A stretch of DNA of 64,000 bases from Citrobacter sp. 18056 (GTDB lineage Bacteria; Pseudomonadota; Gammaproteobacteria; Enterobacterales; Enterobacteriaceae), in NCBI GenBank assembly GCA_902706235.1, contig CACSJR010000010.1:1-64000 (forward strand), written 5' to 3'. Shown here one piece after another: positions 32,917 through 44,325 of this stretch. Each line of letters opens with the position of its first letter. Within the stretch, counting starts at the first letter, position 1. The translations under genes and the position numbers were made by a program. The notes beneath the pieces were generated by a model. The model was not told where the DNA came from, made no database searches, and was given only the letters and a program-made list of their open reading frames with translations.

Positions 32917-33453
32917 TTACTTGTCGTCCTGCGGCATGTGGCGGTAGATGTACACGCCGCTCAGCAGTGTGAAAATCAGGGTAAGGGCGGTTAAGCCGAA
33001 CACTTTAAAGTTTACCCAGATATTCTGCGGCATCCAGAAGGCGATATAAATGTTTGCCAGACCGCAGACGATGAAGAACAGCGCCCAGGCAATATTCAAA
33101 CGCGACCAAACGAACTGCGGCAGGGTTAGCTCTTTACCCAGCATGCGCTGGATCAGCGGCTTTTTCATGATCCACTGGCTGAACAGCAACGCCCCGGCGA
33201 ACAGACCGTAAATCACAGTGACCTTCCATTTGATAAATTCATCGTTATGGAAGAACAGCGTCAGGCCACCGAATACCGCAACCAGCACGAAGGTAATCAG
33301 CGCCATTTTTTCAACTTTGCGATAGCGCACCCAGCAGTAAATCAATACTACCGCGGTGGCGATGATCAGTGCCGTAGTTGCGGTGTAGATGTCATAAAGT
33401 TTGTAGAAAACAAAGAACACCACCAGCGGTAAAAAATCCAGAAACTGCTTCAT
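32917..33453 (-). CDS. yciB: Inner-membrane septation/envelope protein YciB (IspA)
   Basis: YciB (178 residues) is an intracellular septation family protein with about five membrane spans ([25 protein letters not shown], then [14 protein letters not shown]). It has been linked to cell envelope synthesis and septum formation. It sits between yciC and yciA in one operon. Confidence 0.95.
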   Translation of the reverse strand: MKQFLDFLPLVVFFVFYKLYDIYTATTALIIATAVVLIYCWVRYRKVEKMALITFVLVAVFGGLTLFFHNDEFIKWKVTVIYGLFAGALLFSQWIMKKPLIQRMLGKELTLPQFVWSRLNIAWALFFIVCGLANIYIAFWMPQNIWVNFKVFGLTALTLIFTLLSGVYIYRHMPQDDK

Positions 33454-33505
33454 ACATCGGTTCCGTATTTCAGTAACGGCCCGGGTACTCCGGGCCTGGG
33501 AGAGA

Positions 33506-34249
33506 TCAGTTACGAATAAGCATATACAGGCGGAATAAATAGATCAGCAATAAAGCGGAAATAAGGTTGCTGATGCAGTTCACCACCACCGCGCCTACGT
33601 TTGGCGTCAGCACGGCAAAGTTGGGTGCGAAGATAAGCAGTAGGGTTTTCGCCAGCAGCCAGCCGATGACCGCCGGGGCCACCAGACGCATATTCGCCCA
33701 AGCCAGACGCATACTGCTGCGCAGCGAGGTGAAAATACCCAGTTTGTCCTGGACCAGCATTATCGGTGCAAAAGAGAACACGATTGCCAGCAGCACGCCA
33801 GGAACCACAACCAGCATCACGCCCATCTGCACCAGGAACGTGGTGAGGAAGATGAGCAGCAGCAGTTTCGGCAGCACCGGAGCACTGGCACCGATGGCAC
33901 GCAGAGCGCTGACGCGCTGACCCGCAGAGACCATCTGGATAAGCAGCAGTACGCCGCCCGCGAGAATGGCATTACCAATCAGTCCTGAGAACGTCGACGC
34001 TGCTGACGCGCGCAGCAGGATCTGCTGCTGTTCCGGCGTCATGTTTTGCACCAGCTCAAATAGCCCTACGCTACCCGCAAGATTATCGCCGCTGCTCAAC
34101 AGTGCGAGCTGTTCGTCGCTCGGTGAAAACGCATGGCCAAGCACCACCGTGATAAATGCACACAACAACGCAATCAGCAGAACAGTAACGAACTGATTAC
34201 GAAAAAAATTACCCGTGTCACGGTAAACCGACTTAGCCGTGATAGACAT
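33506..34249 (-). CDS. yciC: Inner-membrane protein YciC
   Basis: YciC (247 residues, UPF0259) has six hydrophobic segments and the family start [19 protein letters not shown]. Its function is unknown. It is first of three genes and is divergent from ompW. Confidence 0.92.
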   Translation of the reverse strand: MSITAKSVYRDTGNFFRNQFVTVLLIALLCAFITVVLGHAFSPSDEQLALLSSGDNLAGSVGLFELVQNMTPEQQQILLRASAASTFSGLIGNAILAGGVLLLIQMVSAGQRVSALRAIGASAPVLPKLLLLIFLTTFLVQMGVMLVVVPGVLLAIVFSFAPIMLVQDKLGIFTSLRSSMRLAWANMRLVAPAVIGWLLAKTLLLIFAPNFAVLTPNVGAVVVNCISNLISALLLIYLFRLYMLIRN

Positions 34250-34646
34250 GCACTCTCCTTGAGTCTGGCTGGTAGTAATAAGCCGGCAATTGTAACCCAG
34301 CCGACGTCAAAGTGGCAGCATCAACACCTGTATGGAAAGGCATATCTTTGTAAAGGAGTAGTAAGCAAAAAGGGGAGCCCGAAGCATTTAGAGCATAATT
34401 TCACCATTTGCGTCGTCTTTGGTTTGACAGGAAAGCGGGACGAACCTTCCAGACCGCCTTTTTTGTAACAGAGAAAAGTCAAAAATTGATGCAGATGGGT
34501 TTTAATTGTAAGTAATCCACCGTTAAAAATTAATCCAGATCAATGAATGTTAAATCTCAGGAACGAGTGTGATCTGAGTTGGATCGTTTTTACTTATTTG
34601 TAGGTATATTCAGCGCGCTTATAAAAACCATAGGGAAGGAATGGAT
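34250..34646. promoter_or_regulatory. yciC-ompW divergent region
   Basis: This 397-bp gap holds the two promoters. The ompW-proximal half is AT-rich and includes an FNR-like site at 34530-34543. No further gene was found. Confidence 0.6.
34530..34543 (+). promoter_or_regulatory. FNR-like site of ompW
   Basis: TTAATCCAGATCAA matches TTGAT-N4-ATCAA with one mismatch. E. coli ompW is activated by FNR, so the location 104 bases before the gene is sensible. Confidence 0.6.
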
Positions 34647-35279
34647 ATGAAAAAGTTAGCAGTGGCAGCGCTGGTTTTAAGCAGTCTCTCTGGCGGAGCC
34701 TGGGCGCATGAAGCGGGTGAGTTCTTTATACGTGCAGGTTCCGCGACGATTCGCCCAACAGAAGGTTCGGATAATGTGTTGGGCCTCGGAAGTTTCACCG
34801 TCGATAACAATACTCAGCTCGGTTTAACCTTCACCTATATGGCGACGGATAACATCGGTATCGAACTGCTGGCCGCCTCGCCGTTTCGCAGTAAAGTTGG
34901 TACCGGCCCGACCGGAACCATAGCAACGATGAATTTGTTACCGCCTACGCTGATGGCACAGTGGTATTTCTTCGATGCCAGCAGCAAAGTGCGTCCGTAC
35001 ATCGGGGCAGGTATCAACTACACCACCTTCTTTAACACTGATTTCAACGATACCGGTAAAGATGCCGGTCTGTCCGATCTCAGCGCCACTGACTCCTGGG
35101 GCGCGGCAGGACAGGTGGGGGTTGATTATCTGATTAACCGCGACTGGCTGATTAACGCCTCGGTCTGGTATATGGACGTGGATACCGATGTGAAGTTTAA
35201 GGCCGGAGGTGAGAATCAAACCATTCACACCCGCCTTGATCCGTGGGTATTTATGTTCTCGGCAGGTTATCGCTTCTGA
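34647..35279 (+). CDS. ompW: Outer-membrane protein OmpW
   Basis: OmpW (210 residues) is an eight-stranded outer-membrane beta-barrel with a hydrophobic channel, also a colicin S4 receptor in E. coli. A signal peptide ends at GGAWA-HEAGEFF; the C-terminus YRF is typical of barrels. The start at 34647 is favoured by GAAGGA six bases upstream over the ATG at 34641. Confidence 0.96.
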   Translation: MKKLAVAALVLSSLSGGAWAHEAGEFFIRAGSATIRPTEGSDNVLGLGSFTVDNNTQLGLTFTYMATDNIGIELLAASPFRSKVGTGPTGTIATMNLLPPTLMAQWYFFDASSKVRPYIGAGINYTTFFNTDFNDTGKDAGLSDLSATDSWGAAGQVGVDYLINRDWLINASVWYMDVDTDVKFKAGGENQTIHTRLDPWVFMFSAGYRF

Positions 35280-35443
35280 GTGTCATAAGAGTGGCTGCCT
35301 GGTAGCCACTCTTTGCTGTAACAATTTCGCTACATATCTGAAATTTATAAATAAATTGCTTACAGTTGTACCCGCCGCTTCGCTCGCATCTGCCCGCAAT
35401 CTGCCTAAAATAACGCGCTCATGATTAGACGCAGATGTTAACG

Positions 35444-36031
35444 ATGAAACTTAAATCCCTCTTTCTTATTTCGGCACTCGTTATTGCCGGTTGCAGTGCC
35501 AGCGGCGATACCGCCCGCGAACAGCGTGCCACCATTCAAAAAATGCGCACCGACACCTTAACCCAGCTGTATAACCTACATCCTGAAGCACGCAGCGATA
35601 TTCAGCACTCAACTGGTTACGCGGTCTTCTCCAGCAACAGTAGCAAAATTTTCGTCTTTGGTTTTGGTAGTGGTTACGGTGTGGTGAAAGATCTGCACAG
35701 CGGTAAAGATACCTACATGAAAATGGCGCAAGGTGGCGCAGGTGTGGGTGTGGGCATCAAACAGCTGAGCACGGTTATTGTCTTCCACGACACCAAATCA
35801 CTGAATAAATTTATCACCGACGGCTATGTTGTTGGCGCGGATGCCAACGCGGCAGCGAAATACGATGATAAAGGTGCTGGAGCGGGTGCTTCTGCCAATG
35901 GCGTCGCAACGGGGACGGAATCCTTACCGTCTAAAGTCAGCGTCTATGAAATGACCGAAAAAGGTCTGGCAGCGCAGGCGATGGTCAATGGCTATAAATA
36001 TTGGCCGGATGACGACCTGAACAAAAAGTAA
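35444..36031 (+). CDS. SYLF-domain lipoprotein
   Basis: The 195-residue protein has a lipoprotein signal (LFLISALVIAGC). Its body matches the SYLF (Ysc84-like) lipid-binding domain: HSTGYAVFSSNSSKIFVFGFGSGYGVVKD, GGAGVGVGIKQLSTVIVFHD and a glycine/alanine-rich segment near 145-165. It probably sits in the outer membrane facing the periplasm; the role is unknown. It occupies the place where E. coli has yciGFE. Confidence 0.82.
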   Translation: MKLKSLFLISALVIAGCSASGDTAREQRATIQKMRTDTLTQLYNLHPEARSDIQHSTGYAVFSSNSSKIFVFGFGSGYGVVKDLHSGKDTYMKMAQGGAGVGVGIKQLSTVIVFHDTKSLNKFITDGYVVGADANAAAKYDDKGAGAGASANGVATGTESLPSKVSVYEMTEKGLAAQAMVNGYKYWPDDDLNKK

Positions 36032-36054
36032 AAAAAGCCCGCGCAAGGCGGGCA
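36031..36054 (-). terminator. Stem-loop that reads as a terminator on the minus strand
   Basis: GCCCGC-CTTGC-GCGGGC followed by TTTTTT on the reverse strand; it overlaps the end of the SYLF lipoprotein gene. It would stop transcription arriving from the oxidoreductase. On the plus strand the T-run is missing. Confidence 0.65.
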
Positions 36055-36177
36055 AGTCATACTGGAAGCAATGTGAGCAATGTCGTACTGAATACCTGAG
36101 TGATTTGCTCAACTATTCAGTAGTGAGAAAGATAATACTTCTCATTAAGAGCTTCAACCCCTTCTTTTTTGGGGATG

Positions 36178-37125
36178 TTATTTGATGAGAAAGACGGTCC
36201 GGTTCTGGCTGTTATCCTGCGGCCAGGCCTGAGCGACATCGGCTAACGGCACCGTCTTATGGGCAATGGTAAATTTCCCGGTGACGGCGGCCTGCAGCAT
36301 TTCTCCTGTAGCATGCACTAGCTGGGGTAGGGAGAGGCTGCCAATCCCGCTACCCATCAGTTGAATCGGTGAAGAGCGCAGCACCGCGCCGGGCAACGTA
36401 ATCTCTTGACCTGCCAGAGAACCGACCTGTACATAGCGCACGGGCGTCACGCCCGGCGTGTGTTTTGCCAGCGCGGTCAACAACTGCTCTGCACTGTCTC
36501 CCCACAGATAATCAACAACCACATCAATTTGCGCCGATGCATGGGTGGCCAGCGTCTGGGCCAGTATGGTTTCATCTTCGGTCAGTAAAATAGTGGCATC
36601 CGCATTGAGACTCGCCAAAACCTGTGCATTGCGCCCGGTGGCGATAATTTTCTTCGCGCCCAGATAGCGTGCAATTTGCACCGCCAGCTGTCCGGCGCTG
36701 CCCGTCGCACCGTTAATCAACACGGTTTCACCGGCTTTGAATCCGGCCCGATTAACCAGCGCGGCCCAGGCCGACATCCCCGGATTGGCCATCGCGGCAG
36801 CGGTCGCATCGTCCAGACCGTCGGGCAGCGGTAGACAATGGGCGATATCCACGGGCGCAAATTGCGCCATGCTTCCCCACGGCGTTGGCGGGAACACGAA
36901 ATAAACGCGCTGCCCGTCCGGGGTGACGCCAGTGCCGTCGATCCCGGCGATAAAGGGTAGCGTGCCATCGAAGCTGTAATGTTTGCCTGAGGCACGGCTT
37001 TTCACCACATGGCTAATTGCCGAGGCGGAAATCTTAATCAGTTGTTGTTTTTCTCCGGCAACCGGCAACGCGAAATCGCTGTATACCGGACCGCTAGCGG
37101 GGTCGAAAACCACGGCTGCTTTCAT
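36178..37125 (-). CDS. Zinc-type alcohol dehydrogenase-like / quinone oxidoreductase family protein
   Basis: The 315-residue MDR-superfamily protein has a GroES-like N-terminal half and a nucleotide-binding motif INGATGSAGQLAVQIARYLGA (about 142-162). The zinc-binding cysteines of true alcohol dehydrogenases are absent, so it belongs with the NADPH:quinone oxidoreductase-like members. Natural substrate is unknown. The start MKAAVVFDPASG has AGGAGA upstream. It is divergent from a MarR regulator that probably controls it. Confidence 0.82.
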   Translation of the reverse strand: MKAAVVFDPASGPVYSDFALPVAGEKQQLIKISASAISHVVKSRASGKHYSFDGTLPFIAGIDGTGVTPDGQRVYFVFPPTPWGSMAQFAPVDIAHCLPLPDGLDDATAAAMANPGMSAWAALVNRAGFKAGETVLINGATGSAGQLAVQIARYLGAKKIIATGRNAQVLASLNADATILLTEDETILAQTLATHASAQIDVVVDYLWGDSAEQLLTALAKHTPGVTPVRYVQVGSLAGQEITLPGAVLRSSPIQLMGSGIGSLSLPQLVHATGEMLQAAVTGKFTIAHKTVPLADVAQAWPQDNSQNRTVFLIK

Positions 37126-37145
37126 AAACTTTCTCCTTAAACAAG

Positions 37146-37215
37146 ATATGTGTAAAATGCACATATTGGATAAGGGCACTGTACGCCGGGAAGATATTAT
37201 ATGCAACATGCACAT
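37146..37215. promoter_or_regulatory. Paired operator between the oxidoreductase and marR-type gene
   Basis: ATATGTG-TAAAATG-CACATAT (37146-37166) is a perfect 7-bp inverted repeat. A second version, TATGCAACATGCACATA (37199-37215), spans the start codon of the regulator; both share ATGCACAT. Such paired palindromes are typical MarR binding sites for autoregulation and control of the divergent gene. Confidence 0.65.
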
Positions 37216-37671
37216 AAAAAAATTGATGTGACCGATTTTCACGGTGCGCTGCTGGATATCATCAGCGTGATGAACCATCCGCAGCGGGATGAAGCGTTGC
37301 TGGCGGCGGCAAACGTGAAGCTCGATCAGGCGCTGTTTCCGCTGTTGGTGACTATCGGACGCTATAGTCCATCGGGCGTGGTGGAGCTTGCCGACAGGTT
37401 AGGGCGGGATTACACCACCGTGAGTCGACAGGTGAAGCGGCTAGAGGCGTTGGGATTAGCGCAGAAGCAGCCCGCCGAGCGTGATAAACGGATCAGCGAA
37501 GTGACGCTGTCGGAACAGGGAAAGGCCTTAACCAACAGTATTGATGATGCCAGACAGACGTTGATGAACCGGATTTTTGCCGGGTGGCCGGAAGAGGAAA
37601 TCAGCGAGTTGTTTCGACTGGTGCGCAAATACGCGGACGTGGTGAAAGAGGAAGCGCCGTCTGGCGAATAA
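37201..37671 (+). CDS. MarR-family transcriptional regulator
   Basis: The 156-residue protein has the winged-helix core of MarR: SPSGVVELADRLGRDYTTVSRQVKRLEALGLAQKQPAERDKRISEVTLSEQG at about 56-108, with the DKR wing motif. Flanking helices form the dimer interface. It is divergent from the oxidoreductase, with palindromes in between and over its own start; ligand unknown. The stop is followed after 16 bases by the convergent trpA end. Confidence 0.88.
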   Translation: MQHAHKKIDVTDFHGALLDIISVMNHPQRDEALLAAANVKLDQALFPLLVTIGRYSPSGVVELADRLGRDYTTVSRQVKRLEALGLAQKQPAERDKRISEVTLSEQGKALTNSIDDARQTLMNRIFAGWPEEEISELFRLVRKYADVVKEEAPSGE

Positions 37672-37687
37672 CCAGACGGCGTTAAGA

Positions 37688-38497
37688 TTATGCGCTGCGA
37701 GTGGCCGCCTTCATGTTCTGCACGAAGGTTTTCAGTTCCGCCAGCATCGTGGTTGGATTATCGAGATTTTTCTCGATGATTTTCACAATCGCTGAGCCGG
37801 AAATTGCGCCAGCGGCGCCTGCCCCAACGGATGCCGTCACCTGGTCCGGGGAGGAAATACCAAAGCCCTGCAACGGAGGTGCGGCGTGGTATTCGGTCAG
37901 TTTTTCAATCAGATGATGCAACGGCAGCGCGGCGCGGTTTTCCGCTCCGGTCACACCCGCACGGGACAGCAGATAGGTGTATCCGCGACCGTGGGAGGCA
38001 ATCTGGCGTAGCAAATCGTCATCGGCGTTTGGCGGGCAGATGAAGATCGGTGCCACGTTATGGCGCATCGCCGCCTGACGAAACTCCGCCGACTCTTCCA
38101 CTGGCACATCCGCTACCAGCACGGAATCCACGCCCACGCGCGCGCATTCAGCGTAAAACGCATCAATGCCGCGGTTAAAGACCAGGTTGGCGTACATCAG
38201 CAGGCCAATGGGAATGGTCGGGTGTTTCTGGCGAATAGTGGCCAGCATTTCGAAGCACTGCGTCGGCGTCACGCCGGACGCAAACGCGCGCAGCGTGGCA
38301 TCCTGAATCGTCGGACCATCGGCCAGCGGGTCGGAGAAGGGAATGCCCAGCTCCAGCGCGTCGGCACCGGCTTCAATCAGGGTATCGATGATTTTCAGCG
38401 ACTGTTCCGGGTTCGGATCCCCCAGCGTAACGAAGGGAACAAACGCGCCTTCCTTGCGGTTTTTCAGTTCAGCAAACAGGTTGTCATAGCGTTCCAT
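37688..38497 (-). CDS. trpA: Tryptophan synthase alpha chain
   Basis: TrpA (269 residues) cleaves indole-3-glycerol phosphate to indole and glyceraldehyde 3-phosphate. Glu49 and Asp60, the catalytic pair, are in place ([15 protein letters not shown]). It shares one base with the trpB stop (TGATG), so translation is coupled. It ends the trp operon. Confidence 0.98.
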   Translation of the reverse strand: MERYDNLFAELKNRKEGAFVPFVTLGDPNPEQSLKIIDTLIEAGADALELGIPFSDPLADGPTIQDATLRAFASGVTPTQCFEMLATIRQKHPTIPIGLLMYANLVFNRGIDAFYAECARVGVDSVLVADVPVEESAEFRQAAMRHNVAPIFICPPNADDDLLRQIASHGRGYTYLLSRAGVTGAENRAALPLHHLIEKLTEYHAAPPLQGFGISSPDQVTASVGAGAAGAISGSAIVKIIEKNLDNPTTMLAELKTFVQNMKAATRSA

Positions 38498-39690
38498 CAG
38501 ATTTCCCCTCGCGCTTTCAGAATGTCATGTACGGTGAAAATGTCTTTATCGCCGCGACCGGAGAGGTTAACCACCAGCAGCTGCTCTTTTTCAGGGTTCT
38601 CGCGCATCATTTTCAGTGCATGGGCCAGGGCGTGAGAAGACTCCAGCGCCGGGATGATACCTTCGTGACGGCTCAGCGCTTTAAAGGCGTCCAGCGCTTC
38701 GTTATCCGTAATCGACACATACTCCGCGCGGCCGATGCTGTTCAGGAACGCGTGCTGTGGCCCTACAGATGGGAAATCCAGTCCGGCAGAAATAGAATAA
38801 GATTCTTCAATCTGGCCTTCTTCGGTCTGCATCATCGGCGATTTCATGCCGAAGTAAATGCCTACGCGACCGTGTTTTAACGGCGCGCCATGCTCACCGG
38901 TTTCAATCCCGTGTCCGCCCGGCTCAACGCCAATCAGGCCGACGGCAGTGTCGTCGATAAAATCAGCAAACATACCGATGGCGTTAGAGCCGCCGCCGAC
39001 GCAGGCGATGACGGCGTCGGGCAGACGACCTTCACGCTCCTGAATCTGCACTTTGGTTTCTTCGCCGATCATGCGCTGGAATTCACGCACGATGGTCGGG
39101 AACGGGTGAGGGCCAGCGGCGGTCCCGAGCATATAGTGCGCGGTTTCGTAGCTGCCAGACCAGTCACGCAGCGCCTCGTTACAGGCATCTTTCAGTGTGG
39201 CTGAACCGCTGTGTACCGGGATCACTTCTGCGCCCATCAGACGCATACGGAAGACGTTTGGCGACTGGCGCTCAATGTCTTTGGCGCCCATGTAAATGCG
39301 GCATTTCAGGCCGAGCAGGGCACACGCCAGAGCAGAGGCCACGCCGTGCTGACCGGCACCGGTTTCTGCGATGATTTCGGTTTTACCCATGCGTTTCGCC
39401 AACAGCGCCTGACCCAACACCTGGTTCGTTTTGTGCGCGCCGCCGTGCAGCAGGTCTTCACGCTTGAGATACAGCGTGGTTTTGGTGCCTTCGGTCAGGT
39501 TCTGACATTTGGTCAGCGCCGTTGGGCGACCGGCATAGTTCTTCAGCAGATCGGTGAACTGCGCCTGAAATTCCGGATCCTTCTGCGCGCTCACGAACGC
39601 TTCTTCCAGCTGGCGCAGGGCAGGCATCAGGATTTGCGGCACGTACATGCCGCCAAATTCGCCAAAGTACGGGTTCAGTAATGTATTCAT
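38497..39690 (-). CDS. trpB: Tryptophan synthase beta chain
   Basis: TrpB (397 residues) is the PLP enzyme joining indole and serine. Lys87 in HGGAHKTNQ binds PLP and GGGSNA binds its phosphate. The start [14 protein letters not shown] matches E. coli MTTLLNPYF; an upstream in-frame extension into trpC is rejected. It follows trpC by ten bases. Confidence 0.98.
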   Translation of the reverse strand: MNTLLNPYFGEFGGMYVPQILMPALRQLEEAFVSAQKDPEFQAQFTDLLKNYAGRPTALTKCQNLTEGTKTTLYLKREDLLHGGAHKTNQVLGQALLAKRMGKTEIIAETGAGQHGVASALACALLGLKCRIYMGAKDIERQSPNVFRMRLMGAEVIPVHSGSATLKDACNEALRDWSGSYETAHYMLGTAAGPHPFPTIVREFQRMIGEETKVQIQEREGRLPDAVIACVGGGSNAIGMFADFIDDTAVGLIGVEPGGHGIETGEHGAPLKHGRVGIYFGMKSPMMQTEEGQIEESYSISAGLDFPSVGPQHAFLNSIGRAEYVSITDNEALDAFKALSRHEGIIPALESSHALAHALKMMRENPEKEQLLVVNLSGRGDKDIFTVHDILKARGEI

Positions 39691-39700
39691 GTCCATTTCC

Positions 39701-41059
39701 TTAATATGCGCGCAGCGTTTGAAAGACCGAGGCCAGTTTGCTGGCATCTTTAATGCCCGGTTCAGACTCTACGCCAGAATTGAAATCGAGCCCCGCGCAG
39801 CCGCTTTTCGCCGCATCTACGCAGTTATCCGGGCTAAGGCCGCCAGCCAGCAGGACGTTACTCAAGTCCTGACCGTTGAGCAGCGACCAGTCGAAACGTT
39901 GTCCGCTGCCGCCCTGGCCGTTATCCAGCACGTATTTGTCGATGTGATTCAGGTTACGGGCAGGGAGGGAATCTTTGACGCTCAGCGCTTTCCAGATTTG
40001 CACCTTTTCAGGCAGTACCGCGCGCAGGGCATCGATATAGGCCTGGTCTTCGTTGCCGTGCAGCTGCACAGCGATCAGTGACAGACTTTCGACTTTCGCT
40101 GCCACTTCGCTAATGGCGGTATCACGGAACACGCCGACGTAGCTCAGCGGTGCGCTGTTGATGACGTCACGCGCCTGGGCTTCGTTCACAAAACGTGGCG
40201 AAGAAGGCACAAAAATCAGTCCGCCGAATACCGCACCGGCTTCATACGCGGCCTGTGCATCCTGGGCGCGGGTTAAACCGCAAACTTTGTTTTCACCCAG
40301 TAGTACGCGGCGCACGGCGGCATTCAAATCATCGTGTGACATCATCGCCGAGCCTATCAGGAAACCGTTGGCAAAGTGGCTCAGTTCGCGGACCTGACCG
40401 TAGGTATTGATGCCGGATTCGCTAATCACCGTCACGCCTGCGCCTAAACGTGGCGCCAGCAGGCGGGTGCGGTTGAGATCGATGGAGAGGTCACGCAGGT
40501 CACGGTTATTGATGCCGACGACTTTGGCGTTAAGCGCGATGGCGCGCTCCAGTTCTTCTTCGTTACTCACTTCGGTCAACACGCCCATGCTCAGGCTGTG
40601 CGCCACCGCAGAAAGCTGGCGGTACTCGTCATCGTCGAGTACCGACAGCATCAGCAGGCAGGCGTCGGCCTGATAATGACGTGCGAGGTAAATCTGGTAC
40701 GGGTCAACGATGAAGTCTTTGCACAGGATTGGCTGCGGCGCGATGCCGCTGACAATGGGCAGGAAATCGAAGCTACCCTGGAAATACTTTTCATCGGTCA
40801 GGACGGAAATCGCCGATGCATAATGTTTGTAAATTCCCGCGATACGCGCCGGGTCGAAGTCTTCGCGGATCACCCCTTTAGACGGGGACGCTTTTTTGCA
40901 CTCCAGAATGAAGGCGGTACGTGCGCCTTGCAATGCGTCGTAGAAATGACGCGTGCTTGGCTGGATCTCATTCTGAAAACTGGCTAACGGTTGCTGCACT
41001 TTACGGGCATCGACCCAGATGCGTTTATCAGCAACGATTTTAGCTAAAACGGTCTGCAT
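39701..41059 (-). CDS. trpC: Bifunctional indole-3-glycerol phosphate synthase / phosphoribosylanthranilate isomerase
   Basis: TrpC (452 residues) fuses the IGP synthase (about 1-255; [35 protein letters not shown]) to the PRA isomerase (TrpF, about 256-452; [21 protein letters not shown]). The fusion is the usual enterobacterial form and the two TIM barrels carry out consecutive steps in Trp synthesis. It lies three bases after trpD. Confidence 0.98.
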   Translation of the reverse strand: MQTVLAKIVADKRIWVDARKVQQPLASFQNEIQPSTRHFYDALQGARTAFILECKKASPSKGVIREDFDPARIAGIYKHYASAISVLTDEKYFQGSFDFLPIVSGIAPQPILCKDFIVDPYQIYLARHYQADACLLMLSVLDDDEYRQLSAVAHSLSMGVLTEVSNEEELERAIALNAKVVGINNRDLRDLSIDLNRTRLLAPRLGAGVTVISESGINTYGQVRELSHFANGFLIGSAMMSHDDLNAAVRRVLLGENKVCGLTRAQDAQAAYEAGAVFGGLIFVPSSPRFVNEAQARDVINSAPLSYVGVFRDTAISEVAAKVESLSLIAVQLHGNEDQAYIDALRAVLPEKVQIWKALSVKDSLPARNLNHIDKYVLDNGQGGSGQRFDWSLLNGQDLSNVLLAGGLSPDNCVDAAKSGCAGLDFNSGVESEPGIKDASKLASVFQTLRAY

Positions 41060-41062
41060 TTC

Positions 41063-42658
41063 TTATCCTCTTGCCGCTAATGCGGTCACGCGATCGTAGG
41101 CTGCACCACTGTGCAAGACATCCAGCACCTGTTGCACGTTGGCTTTTAAATCTTCATGGCCGTGAAGGCGCATCAGCATGGCGACGTTGGCGGAAACAGC
41201 GGCCTCGTGGGCGGCTTCACCTTTACCTTGTAGCAAGCGTGAAAGAATGTCACGGTTTTCTTCCGGCGTGCCGCCAGCCAACTGTTCCTGGTGATAAGGT
41301 GTCAAGCCAAAGTCATCGGCGGTCAGCTGATAGCTCTGAATCTCTCCGTCTTTAAGCTCGGCAACCACGGTCGGCGCATGCAATGAAACTTCATCCATGC
41401 CGCCGCTGTGAACCACCGCCGCACGCTGGTATCCGAGCACGCGCAGGGTTTCAGCAATCGGTAGCACCAGCTCCGGGCTATATACGCCAATTAGCGCAAT
41501 CGGCGGGTGCGCCGGGTTAATCAGCGGACCGAGCACGTTAAACAAGGTACGGGTTTTTAACTGCTGACGAACCGGCATGGCGTGGCGGAAACCGGTGTGG
41601 TATTTCGGTGCGAACAGGAAACACACGCCCAGCTCATCCAGGGCTTCTCGCGATTTCTCGGCATTCATCTCCAGATTAATACCAAAGGCGGCCAGTAAAT
41701 CGGACGAACCGGATTTGCTCGATACGCTGCGGTTACCGTGTTTCGCTACTTTCAGGCCACACGCCGCCGCCACAAAGGCGCTGGCGGTGGAAATATTGAT
41801 GCTGTTGCTGCCATCACCGCCGGTGCCAACAATATCGGCAAATGGATAATCAGGACGCGGGAACGGCGCCGCGTTTTCCAGCAGGGCGGTAGCGGCCCCG
41901 GCGATTTCCTGCGGCTGCTCACCGCGAACTTTCATGCTCACCAGCGCGGCGGCCAGCTGTTCTGGTTTCACTTCTCCGCGTACGACGGCAGAAAACAGCT
42001 GATGGCTTTCCGGCTGAGTCAGGGTTTGCGCCTGATACAGTTTTTCCAGAATCGGTTGCAGGGTGTTAGCCGGTTCGAGTTTCTGTAACGCCCATTCCAG
42101 GGTCTGCTCCAGCAGGCGTGCGCCGTGGCTGGTCAGAATGGATTCCGGGTGGAACTGGAAACCTACTACGCGGTCGGCGTCGTGACGCACCGCCATCACC
42201 ATGCCGTTATAACTGGCGTTGATGGTCAACCCGGCAGGAATATTACTCCCAACCAGTGAGTGGTAACGCGCCACTGGCAGCGGATTGGCAAGACCGGCGA
42301 ACATCGCCTGACCGTCGTGCTCAATGCTGGAGGCTTTACCATGCAGGATTTCGCCCGCCTGACCGACATAACCGCCGTAGGCTTCGACAATCGCCTGATG
42401 CCCCAGACAGATGCCGATAATCGGCAGTTTGCCGCGCAGTCGGGTCAGCAATTCAGGCATACAGCCAGCTTCCGACGGCGCGCCCGGGCCTGGCGATAGC
42501 ATCAGAACGGGATTATCCATGGTCGCCAGACGTTCAATCAGGGTCTGAGCCGGAACGTGATTACGGTAAATCACTACGTTATGCCCGCTGGCGCGCAACT
42601 GGTCTGCCAGGTTGTAAGTAAAGGAGTCGATATTGTCGAGCAGCAGAATGTCAGCCAT
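41063..42658 (-). CDS. trpD: Anthranilate synthase glutamine amidotransferase / anthranilate phosphoribosyltransferase
   Basis: This fused TrpGD (531 residues) has a class I glutamine amidotransferase (about 1-195; Cys84 in GICLGHQ) and an anthranilate phosphoribosyltransferase (about 200-531; [14 protein letters not shown]). The N-terminal part supplies ammonia to TrpE. The start ATG overlaps the trpE stop by one base (TAATG), coupling the two subunits. Confidence 0.98.
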   Translation of the reverse strand: MADILLLDNIDSFTYNLADQLRASGHNVVIYRNHVPAQTLIERLATMDNPVLMLSPGPGAPSEAGCMPELLTRLRGKLPIIGICLGHQAIVEAYGGYVGQAGEILHGKASSIEHDGQAMFAGLANPLPVARYHSLVGSNIPAGLTINASYNGMVMAVRHDADRVVGFQFHPESILTSHGARLLEQTLEWALQKLEPANTLQPILEKLYQAQTLTQPESHQLFSAVVRGEVKPEQLAAALVSMKVRGEQPQEIAGAATALLENAAPFPRPDYPFADIVGTGGDGSNSINISTASAFVAAACGLKVAKHGNRSVSSKSGSSDLLAAFGINLEMNAEKSREALDELGVCFLFAPKYHTGFRHAMPVRQQLKTRTLFNVLGPLINPAHPPIALIGVYSPELVLPIAETLRVLGYQRAAVVHSGGMDEVSLHAPTVVAELKDGEIQSYQLTADDFGLTPYHQEQLAGGTPEENRDILSRLLQGKGEAAHEAAVSANVAMLMRLHGHEDLKANVQQVLDVLHSGAAYDRVTALAARG

Positions 42659-44220
42659 TAGAAAATCTCCTTCGCGTGGTGGGCCTGGGCAATGGCGCGC
42701 AGTACCGCGCGAGCTTTATTACGGGTTTCATCTGCTTCGGACTGCGGCACGGAATCAAGCACCACACCAGCGCCCGCCTGGACGGTGGCAATGCCGTTTT
42801 CAACAAAAGCGGAGCGGATAACAATGCAGGTATCGAGGTCGCCGTGGGCGGTAAAGTAGCCCACTGCGCCACCGTAGCTGCCGCGACGTTCGCCTTCAGC
42901 CGCCGCGATAAGCTGCATGGCGCGGACTTTCGGTGCGCCGCTCAGCGTGCCCATATTCATGCAGGCGCGGTAGGCGTGCAGCACGTCCAGATCCTGACGC
43001 AATTCGCCGACTACGCGGGACACCAGGTGCATGACGAAGGAGTAACGGTCCACTTTGGTGAGGTCCGCTACGTAGCGGCTGCCCGGCGTACAGATGCGAG
43101 CCAGATCGTTACGCGCTAAATCTACCAGCATCAGATGCTCGGAAAGCTCTTTGTGGTCAGTACGCATTTCCAGTTCGATGCGGCTGTCGAGGTCTCGATC
43201 GAGTGAACCGTCGGCGCGGCGACCGCGTGGGCGGGTCCCGGCAATCGGGTAGATTTCAATCTGACGGTTGCTGGCATCGTATTTCAGCGAGCTTTCCGGC
43301 GAGGCGCCGAACAGGCTGAAATCGTTATCCTGCATGAAGAACATATACGGGCTTGGGTTACTTTTCTTCAGCACGTCATATGCCGCCAGCGGCGACGGGC
43401 AAGGCAGTGAGAAGCGACGAGACGGTACGACCTGGAAAATCTCCCCGGCACGAATGGCGCGCTGCATTTTACGTACCACGGCGCCGTACTCGTCATCGCT
43501 CTGGTTAACGTCGGTTTTCATCTGCTCAATTTTGGTCACCGGCAGCGGGAGCGGGGGCTCGTTGAGCTGCTGGCGGAGCTGGGCTACGCGTTGGATCAGA
43601 CGCTGCTTCTCGCTGTCGAGCGGAGTGAACAGGCTAGCCTGAATGCGGGTGGTTTTGGTCTGATGGTCAATAACCAGCAAGGTTTCCGCTAAATAGAAAC
43701 AGTAATCAGGGCAGGAGGTGTCGCTGTTGAGCTGCGGCAAATCTTCAAAACCGGCGACCAGGTCGTACGCAAACAGGCCGCCGAAGAACATCGCTTCGCG
43801 CTCGTCAACCGGGACGGTAACCAGCGTTTGCAGCAGGCGGAAGGCATCGAACACCGACAGCGAACACAAGCGTGCGTCTTCATCGAGCAGGTTGCTCACT
43901 GCCGGGAAGTGCAGGATGCGGCCATTCGGCTGACGCTGATTGTCGATACCGGAAGGTAGGGCAGCGTCGAGTAAATCCAGCAGCGCCGCGCCGTTGTCAG
44001 AAAGTGCCTGAATAGTGACGGTGTCACCTAAAGCGGTGATGCGCAGCGCGCTGTCGACTAACAGCAGGCTTTTTAAATCGTCTTTGCTGTCGATATCCGC
44101 CGATTCCAGCAGCAGGGTCGCCGGACGGGCGCCGCACAGCTGGTGGAATAGCGCGGTCGGGTTTTCCCGATAAATCGCATCACTGGTCAGAAGTTCGAGC
44201 GCGGGTTTTTGTGTTTGCAT
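42658..44220 (-). CDS. trpE: Anthranilate synthase component I
   Basis: TrpE (520 residues) converts chorismate to anthranilate with ammonia from TrpD. The [18 protein letters not shown] element with the Trp feedback site is near 36-53, and the chorismate-binding domain holds [24 protein letters not shown] and GAPKVRAMQ. The start [11 protein letters not shown] is conserved. It is first of the structural genes, behind the attenuator. Confidence 0.98.
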   Translation of the reverse strand: MQTQKPALELLTSDAIYRENPTALFHQLCGARPATLLLESADIDSKDDLKSLLLVDSALRITALGDTVTIQALSDNGAALLDLLDAALPSGIDNQRQPNGRILHFPAVSNLLDEDARLCSLSVFDAFRLLQTLVTVPVDEREAMFFGGLFAYDLVAGFEDLPQLNSDTSCPDYCFYLAETLLVIDHQTKTTRIQASLFTPLDSEKQRLIQRVAQLRQQLNEPPLPLPVTKIEQMKTDVNQSDDEYGAVVRKMQRAIRAGEIFQVVPSRRFSLPCPSPLAAYDVLKKSNPSPYMFFMQDNDFSLFGASPESSLKYDASNRQIEIYPIAGTRPRGRRADGSLDRDLDSRIELEMRTDHKELSEHLMLVDLARNDLARICTPGSRYVADLTKVDRYSFVMHLVSRVVGELRQDLDVLHAYRACMNMGTLSGAPKVRAMQLIAAAEGERRGSYGGAVGYFTAHGDLDTCIVIRSAFVENGIATVQAGAGVVLDSVPQSEADETRNKARAVLRAIAQAHHAKEIF

Positions 44221-44254
44221 TATCGTTCTCACCATCTCGGATATGTTTTTATTC

Positions 44255-44280
44255 AAAAAAAAGCCCGCTCATTGGCGGGC
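44255..44280 (-). terminator. trp attenuator terminator
   Basis: The reverse strand reads GCCCGC-CAATGA-GCGGGC then TTTTTTTT, 35 bases upstream of trpE. It is the 3:4 hairpin of the classical trp attenuator; the competing strands lie between it and trpL. Confidence 0.93.
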
Positions 44281-44325
44281 CTGGTATCTGTGTGTCTTAT
44301 GCAGACGCGTAGCTACAGCCCGATA

